Shown piece after piece: positions 58,092-64,000 of a stretch of 64,000 nt of DNA (position 1 is the first letter of the stretch; the number at the start of each line of letters is the position of its first letter). A program made the translations under genes and the position numbers. The stretch comes from Deroplatys truncata. Lineage: Eukaryota > Arthropoda > Insecta > Mantodea > Mantidae. The DNA is taken from assembly GCA_030765065.1 (NCBI GenBank), contig CM060977.1, positions 157,862,052 to 157,926,051 on the forward strand, given 5' to 3'. The notes beneath the pieces were generated by a model. That model ran no database searches. It was not told where the DNA came from and saw only the letters and a list, made by a program, of their open reading frames with translations.

Positions 58092-58278
58092 CCCTGATAG
58101 TACTATATTGTGATACAAGTGCAGAAAGTGTATTTTTGCAGAACGAGGAATAAGTTCAGCTTCGTTTCGTATTTTCACTTCCGAGTTTCTGCAAAAGCAC
58201 TTAACGCATGTGTATTGCATACCATTTCTTCGGCGATAGTGAATAATAGAAATTTGTCACGAAAACAAAATTAATTAA

Positions 58279-58566
58279 GGCTGGCCCTGTAGTTCAGTCG
58301 GTAGAGCACTTGCCTGTTGTGCAAGGGGTCCCGGGTTCGATTCCCAGCTGTGGGGTGGAAATTTTTCTCTAGCCAAGATTATTCACTATCCTCCCCAGAG
58401 TCTGGAAGTATGAATGACAGTGCGATCTAATGATAAAAACCCAAAGTGCAAGAAACCCAACGAATACGAGTTAACACCATTGCCTTAGGCAATAAGTTCC
58501 AAAGAAAGAACGCCGATAAGACCAGTGTAATTAAAGGTGGGGGATATAAATGGAACTTTAAAAAGA
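58279..58566 (+). repeat. SINE-A with a different tRNA-like head
   Basis: Head GGCCCTGTAGTTCAGTCGGT with box B GGGTTCGATTCCC resembles an asparagine- or histidine-type tRNA. The body TCTCTAGCCAAGATTATTCA and tail AAGTTCCAAAGAAAGAACG match SINE-A, whose other copies have an unrelated head. Confidence 0.82.
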
Positions 58567-59732
58567 ATTATAATATATGTGGAGATTTCGGAAGCAATGT
58601 GTAGAACATTGTCTAGTAGTTTACCAAATGCTGACGGAAGTATAACGCAGTATACCTAATGTGTACGCAGTAAAGCTATGGCATCATGTTAACCAAGTAT
58701 TAGTGCTATAACAGCAATCACTAAGTAAATCTACCTAATCACTTAAAATAATATACAGCATTACTTTAAAAATAGACATTAATTTCTTCATGACCATATG
58801 TACGAAGTTTCATATTTCGTAGAACAAACATGATCAAAACATGATAAATACAGAAACTAAAGGAAGATCAGAAACATTACGTTACTCGTACATTTACCAA
58901 GGTTAACGAGACATGTATATTTCTATGTGTAATAAATATTATCAGCAATGAACGTAATGCAAAGGTTATTTTTCGTTTGAAACGCGCCCACAGTGACAAC
59001 GGTTCCTTTTTGTTTGTGCAGGCAAGTTCAAAACTTGATTTACCTTGCAAATATAAAAGCAGTTATGCAATCTTACCATTATAAATAGGTTGTTGCTCTA
59101 TTCAATATCGTGCATAATTGGCCCATTATCGCACTACAATAATAGCAATGACGTAATTGCCTGCGTTGGCTTATACAAAGAAGATGAAACCATTTTGTGA
59201 TATTCTTTTCTCTGAACAACGCAGATTGCAAAACTCTCTGTACATTATTAAATGTAGAACAATTAAAGTCTGAATTTATAATTACGTACCGTGCTATGCT
59301 GATAATAAGGCTACATCACAGCCCGTAACACCTACTCACTTCTCTCCCAGAAGGGAATACATGCAAGTACCGGTCTCGTTTGTCGCTTCAACACGCCAGG
59401 TAATAAATAACATGCAGGGGGAGAAGCTAAGGTCTCATAAGAGTCGTAACATATGATGGTGACCTCACTTATTGGTGCTTTCCTCTGCTATGGATGCCGA
59501 ATTATTTCACAGTTTATTCCTACAGTTTATAATGCTGAGATTGCATAAATTGTTGTATCCAACTCGTGGATAATAATCTTAATGTGATACTCCTGAAAAT
59601 TGTCGCACTCAGTATCGTCCGTGCGACAAACATTCACTTGTATCATAATCATAAAGATTATACACTTGTTGCTTAAATTACTATTGTACGCATAAAAGTG
59701 TGAAATGCCATATCTGCAAGTTTTAATGTATA
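58567..59732. other. No feature recognised
   Basis: 1.17 kb of AT-rich DNA. TTTTTGTTTGTGCAG near 59020 looks like a splice acceptor, but no convincing exon follows. Confidence 0.4.
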
Positions 59733-61000
59733 CGAGGGGCACTATTTATATTTTGAGCCTAATAATTAAAACAAAGTAATTTCTGATTGAAAACTGCTTT
59801 ATTGTTTTTCAAAATAGTCTCTTTTATGATCAATACACTTTTTCATCCGTTTGAACCATTTGTCAAAGCATTTATTCCAGTCTTCTTGAGACACCTCCAA
59901 AACATGTTTTTGAAGGCATCAACGGCTTCTTCTGCCAACGAAAGTCGTTGTCCAGCAATTTATTCTTGATGTTCGGGAACAAAAAGAAGTCATTGGGTGG
60001 CAATTCAGGACTGTAAATCAATTCGATTTTTTGAGTCTTCAAATACTCTGTTGTTAGACGAGATGTATGTACGCTCGCATTGTCTTGATGACGAACGATC
60101 CTACGGTTCTTGTTGGTTTTCCTTACTTCACCGAAGACTTCCGGCAAACAAATGGTTGTGTACCATTTGGCATTGACCGTTTTACGTTTCTCTAAAGGCA
60201 CTGTTGCCACATGGCCAGTTTTGCTGAAAAACCAGGCGACCATTTGCTTCGAGTGCGAACAACTTTTGTTGGATTTGCTTCATCTTGAAACACCCATACA
60301 GTCGACTGCTGTTTACGTTCCGGCTCATACCCATAGATCCGTGATTCGTCACCTGTTACAATCTTATATACGTCTTTTGAGGTACGACCATTGTATTTCT
60401 TGAGCATTTTTATACACCAATCGACACGAGCATCTTTTTGAGATTGCGTCAAATTATGTGGGATCCAACGAGAGCAAACCTTTTTCACGGCTAAATAACC
60501 ATGCGATATTTTATATATGCTGGTGGAACTAATTCCTAGGGTTGCCTCAATCTCACAATATGTCACATGACGATCTTTCATCATTATTTTTTGCACAGCA
60601 TCAATGTTTTCTAGCACAACAACTGATTTTGGACGACCTTCACGAACTTCATCATTGAGCGAACGGTGGCCACGATTAAATTCGTTATACCAGCGTTTCA
60701 CAGTGGCAAAGGATGGAGCTTCGTCGCCAAATGTGGAAGTTAGTTGATCGATGCACTCTTGTCTCGATAATCCACGTCGAAAGTCGTAATAAATCATTGC
60801 AATAACATTTTCACGAGTTAATTCCATGTTATTGTTGACACATAATTTTCAAGTTAGTGTAAACAAAACAAATGACACTCTATCAACAAAATGTTTGAAG
60901 TAGATTATGGTCAAAAACGTCAAACTTTCCATTGGAAACGTCAGATGGCACCTACAACATTCAGGGTTGCCAAGGCTCAAAATATAAATAGTGCCCCTCG
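59733..61000 (-). mobile_element. Mariner-family transposon with identical TIRs
   Basis: The 28-bp terminal inverted repeats (59733-59760 and 60973-61000), starting CGAGGGGCACTATTTATATT, are identical. TA flanks both ends (59731-59732, 61001-61002). At 1268 bp it is a complete mariner-size element, with one transposase frame broken by small indels. Confidence 0.95.
59799..60827 (-). pseudogene. Mariner transposase, frameshifted
   Basis: Starts at the ATG at 60827 (MELTRENVIAMIYYDFRRGL). The first HTH includes FGDEAPSFATVKRWYNEFNR, the linker GRPKSVV is present, and the second HTH reads EIEATLGISSTSIYKI. The first catalytic Asp is in VTGDESRIYGYEPE, the second in RHQDNASVHTS and the third in LPPNDFFLFP. 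A one-base change near 60244 (around SKQMVAWFF) breaks the frame, and another lies near 59875 before WFKRMKKCIDHKRDYFE and the stop. The Asp-to-Asp spacing is 30 residues, not 34, because four residues before YSPEL are missing. All three catalytic Asp residues remain. Relatives are about 345 residues long. Confidence 0.93.
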
Positions 61001-61002
61001 TA

Positions 61003-62721
61003 TGCTTCGAAACTCCCTAAGCCAGGGGTCAAAGTATTTGAAATATATAGCATTAACAAGCTTAAAGAAATAAAAGATAATCGGCTGTACTGTCCTCCAA
61101 AGAAATTACACGCCTACTTGAATTCTAATGAAGATAACAATCTGTCTTTAGAGGACTCCTAGCCTCTCTGGGCTCAAGGGCTTATGGAAAACACGTCACG
61201 GTTCCGCTATTCAACTCTCAGGAATGTGCGTGTTTTTAGAATGTAGGTGTGTAGTGACCAGGAAGACGTCAATGCTAAATTTGTTTACGGAAAACGTTCT
61301 ATCACTGAGGAGTTGCATTGTACTCCTGCAGCAGAAACTTACGGTCCGTTCTCAAAGTGTAGCACAGAAACAACTGCCGATCCAAATAAATGCAAGAAGC
61401 CGCTTGTAAATTTAACTATCTGGCACATAAAAAAGCGTTTTGAGATCAGAGAAATACTTACCAAAGTAGTTAACAAGGCATTGCATGAAAAAATCCAAAT
61501 AAAATGACAGTTTTTTGTCATGTGCGTTGCGCATTAGCATGATTCGTTGTTTTTTGTGAGTCTTTATATTAAAACAATGTGAATAATTTATATTCTTAAT
61601 ACTGAAAAACTCGTTCTTTAAAAGGAAATTTATAGGTGGCTATGCAAATTACTTTCTGAGGACCCTTGACGAAAGAACTAAGGAACAGATAAGTGTGTGT
61701 ATTGTATAGTGTGAAGAATTTGGATGTTGGAACCAAATGAAGAAAAAGGACTCATAAGCATTTGTAACGTAAATATGGATGTGAACGGAGCGTGCGAGGA
61801 AATGGACAGACAAAATAAATAATGTAGTTATTATAGAAAGCGTGGGCGAAGAAATACAACATTAAAGGTGGTTAGGAAAAGGAAAGTAAATTCGCTGGGG
61901 CATTGGATGAGCTGAAACTGCTTGCTATGAGATGCGCTGGAAGGAATTGTGAATGGAAAAAAAATTATTTGAAGCAGAAAAGTACCATATGATAGATACT
62001 AATGACATAAATGGTTCATTCAAGAGAAAAGAGGAAAACGAGGAAGAACTTTGTCTGGTGTTTACAGCGAAGGACTACGTTTGTGTGGAAAACTGTGGTT
62101 GGTTTTCGTGATAGATAATAAAACAGTCAAGTGGGTTCTGTTCAACTACAAACAACCAAAAGTGTTACTTTTATATATTATAAAGTTGTTTTAGGAAAGA
62201 TACATTATAAAGTGTAAAGTAACAGATTATTTAAGACAATTTATGTACAGCTTTAAACAACGATAGATAAATTGAGCTTCCACTTCTGAGCTGTTTAGAA
62301 GAAAAAGAAAGATTGCCATAATAGATATATGAAAGGGATTTTAAAATAATGTAGAATTTTGTAAACACGTAACTCTACTAATTTAATGTGGAATTCAGGA
62401 ATGAAGCTGAATCTAAAACATGTAAAAGCATTGCATAGGAACGATTAAGCATTGTTTTATTTACTGTTATCTCAACAAGACGGTGCAGGTGTCCGAAGAT
62501 AAACATATTTTTAAAGCAAGAGCAACCAGAAAAGCAAGAGTCGTGAAGGTGCAGAACGAGGCAAATATCAATTAAAGTTAATCGTTGACTGTTCTCTGGT
62601 CCAGCAGCGTAACTCATTCTATAGTCCGTGGTTTGATCCCGGAAAAGTAGTGATTCTGTCCGCTCTACTCGTCTGTAGTAGAGAACAGGCTCAGCAAGTA
62701 CAGTATTAAAATGAGTAACAG
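61003..62721. other. Unassigned; one cysteine-containing open frame
   Basis: The open stretch 61247-61507 is described under findings. The rest holds no recognised feature. A box B-like GTGGTTTGATCCCGG near 62630 lacks a box A. Confidence 0.35.
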
Positions 62722-63841
62722 CAGTGGCGTAGCGTAAGGGTAGACTTTGAGACTGAGTCTACCTAAATAAATTGCCAAGAAAATAAGTAAAATTTTAAAC
62801 ATATAAATGAAGACAGCCTCGAACAAGTGATGGAAGACTAATTAATACAACCACCTTCACCCCTGCTTACCCCAACGCCCCAACCCCTGCTACTTCGTGT
62901 CGGATTGTAGTGCTGTGTACTTAGGCAGTTCGAAACCTCATGATGCGGCAGCAAAGTACAGTGGAGACTGGATGGCTGAGCGAGTGCAAGTCTCATCAAG
63001 AGTTATATAGCTTTTTCCGCTAAATTCCGGCCTCTCGTTGTAGGAAGACATGCCTATATTTTGTTGTGCATTAGGGGCACAAAGGTGGCAGCAACAGAGA
63101 CTTAACACGTTTAATGTGGTGTCTCTGTGTACCTGCTCTCTCCAAGCTCCGGAATCAGGACATTGAGGGTTGGAGACAAGAGTAGGGCAAGTTAGAAATA
63201 TGGACAATCCATCTATTTAATGAATTACTTATTTAAAACTCAGTTTTCGACTCTCTTATGATAAAAAGCGTGAACTTAAAGGCAAAAGACAAATTCCTAA
63301 GCTTGGCATTGTCTTCCAGGAAAACAACAAAAAACGGACATTTCAAACATCCTGTTACAGTAAATTTAATTGGTTAACTGGCAGTTACATTCATAACAAA
63401 GTGTGTTGCTTCGTATGTTTGCTTCTTGGTGGGGGGAAAAACAATGGGAGTATCAAAGGAATATCAAATATTAAAAACATTGAAAGAAAAGCTTGCAGTA
63501 AAAATCGCCATCTAGAGCTTATATACCAGAAAATCTAAGTGAGTACCCACATGGTTTTCATGATTCACAATCATACAATGGTTTATGAGCATTTTGTAAA
63601 AGTTACACCTAACGCTACATTTTATAATCCAGTTTAGTTTAAAGTGTATGTTCAGTCAATTTGAGCAATCTCAGTGATACTAATGACTACTAAAACAACC
63701 ACCCAATAATAATAATAATAATAATAATAATACAATAATTGAATCGATATGGAAAACAATATTTTATGAAACACTAATGTATGAGAATTTGTGCATTTAA
63801 AATCTAGTATACCCAGAACACAATGTCAAGCTACGCCACTG
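62722..63841. mobile_element. hAT-type non-autonomous element
   Basis: The ends CAGTGGCGTAGC and GCTACGCCACTG are perfect inverted repeats of a typical hAT kind. AGTAACAG (62714-62721) at the left and AGTAACGG (63849-63856) at the right form an 8-bp duplication. The right copy is displaced by a 7-bp tandem duplication of CACTGAG. An (AAT)n run lies at 63704-63731. No transposase frame is visible in the 1.1 kb. Confidence 0.8.
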
Positions 63842-64000
63842 AGCACTGAGTAACGGAATATATTAACGCTTAAAAATCTAATCAGTTAATGTACAGAAGA
63901 ATATTACAGCAGATGCGTTCTAAAAGTATAGACATCGGACTAGACATTTCTTTTTGAAGAAAAGAATTTCCATTTAAAAATATGTGAACTTTATTTGGGA

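Noticed and set aside
58279-58360. Possible true tRNA gene
   Set aside because: Boxes A and B are good, but the acceptor arms do not pair convincingly and SINE-A body and tail follow directly, so it is a SINE head.

Overview
This window looks like intergenic or intronic chromosome from an animal, most probably an insect with a large, repeat-rich genome. It is AT-rich, has no dense coding, and carries decayed mariner, DD41D-type, PIF/Harbinger and hAT transposons, LINE 3' ends, many tRNA-headed SINEs and long (CA)n and (TAA)n microsatellites. I cannot name the species. There are no operons, CRISPR arrays, rRNA genes or intact tRNA genes. Open frames in the 60-150 codon range are mostly by-products of repeats, since an AT-rich 64 kb window yields many by chance.

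The dominant component, very roughly a third of the window by summed intervals, is one interspersed family that I call family H. A full copy is about 0.85 kb. Read 5'-ACTTTCTCTACTAC...ACACATCAGA-3', it has a 12-bp inverted repeat near each end (ACTTTCTCTACT / AGTAGAGAAAGT). A (GT)n tract lies about 130-180 bp inside the 5' end. A short hairpin (ATGTG...CACAT) follows the 3' inverted repeat, and the flanks are T-runs with no clear target duplication. That layout resembles non-autonomous Helentron-like elements (HINE/DINE-1 type), although two fold-back copies also suggest a terminal-inverted-repeat element. Copies occur singly, in head-to-tail arrays (about 9.46-12.13 kb, 20.49-22.19 kb, 48.75-50.55 kb), nested in older copies, and as palindromes (37.37-38.37 kb, 40.92-41.17 kb).

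Other layers by position: damaged mariner at 2.8-4.0 kb; DD41D/rosa-like element at 13.5-14.8 kb; LINE tail at 16.1-16.6 kb; Harbinger-type elements at 18.4-19.2, 27.2-29.8 (with transposase remnants) and 56.3-58.1 kb; a 5'-truncated LINE with an 11-bp target duplication at 23.1-23.6 kb; a SINE cluster at 30.8-32.7 kb; a long-TIR element at 32.7-34.0 kb; hAT-type elements at 39.8-40.0 and 62.7-63.8 kb; a GC-rich SINE cluster at 41.8-43.7 kb; a SINE-in-SINE-beside-LINE stack at 51.4-52.4 kb; an LTR-type remnant at 56.7-57.9 kb with a threefold repeat of its LTR-end/primer-site motif; and a mariner with identical 28-bp TIRs at 59.7-61.0 kb.

The best candidate for host coding sequence is a first exon at 45.79-45.93 kb on the + strand. 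It has an inverted CCAAT box, a TATA box, an initiator 30 bp downstream, a 69-nt leader, a 24-codon signal peptide and a strong GTAAGT donor in phase 1. The rest of that gene was not identified. Two weaker exon-like segments lie at 22396-22459 and near 61247-61507.
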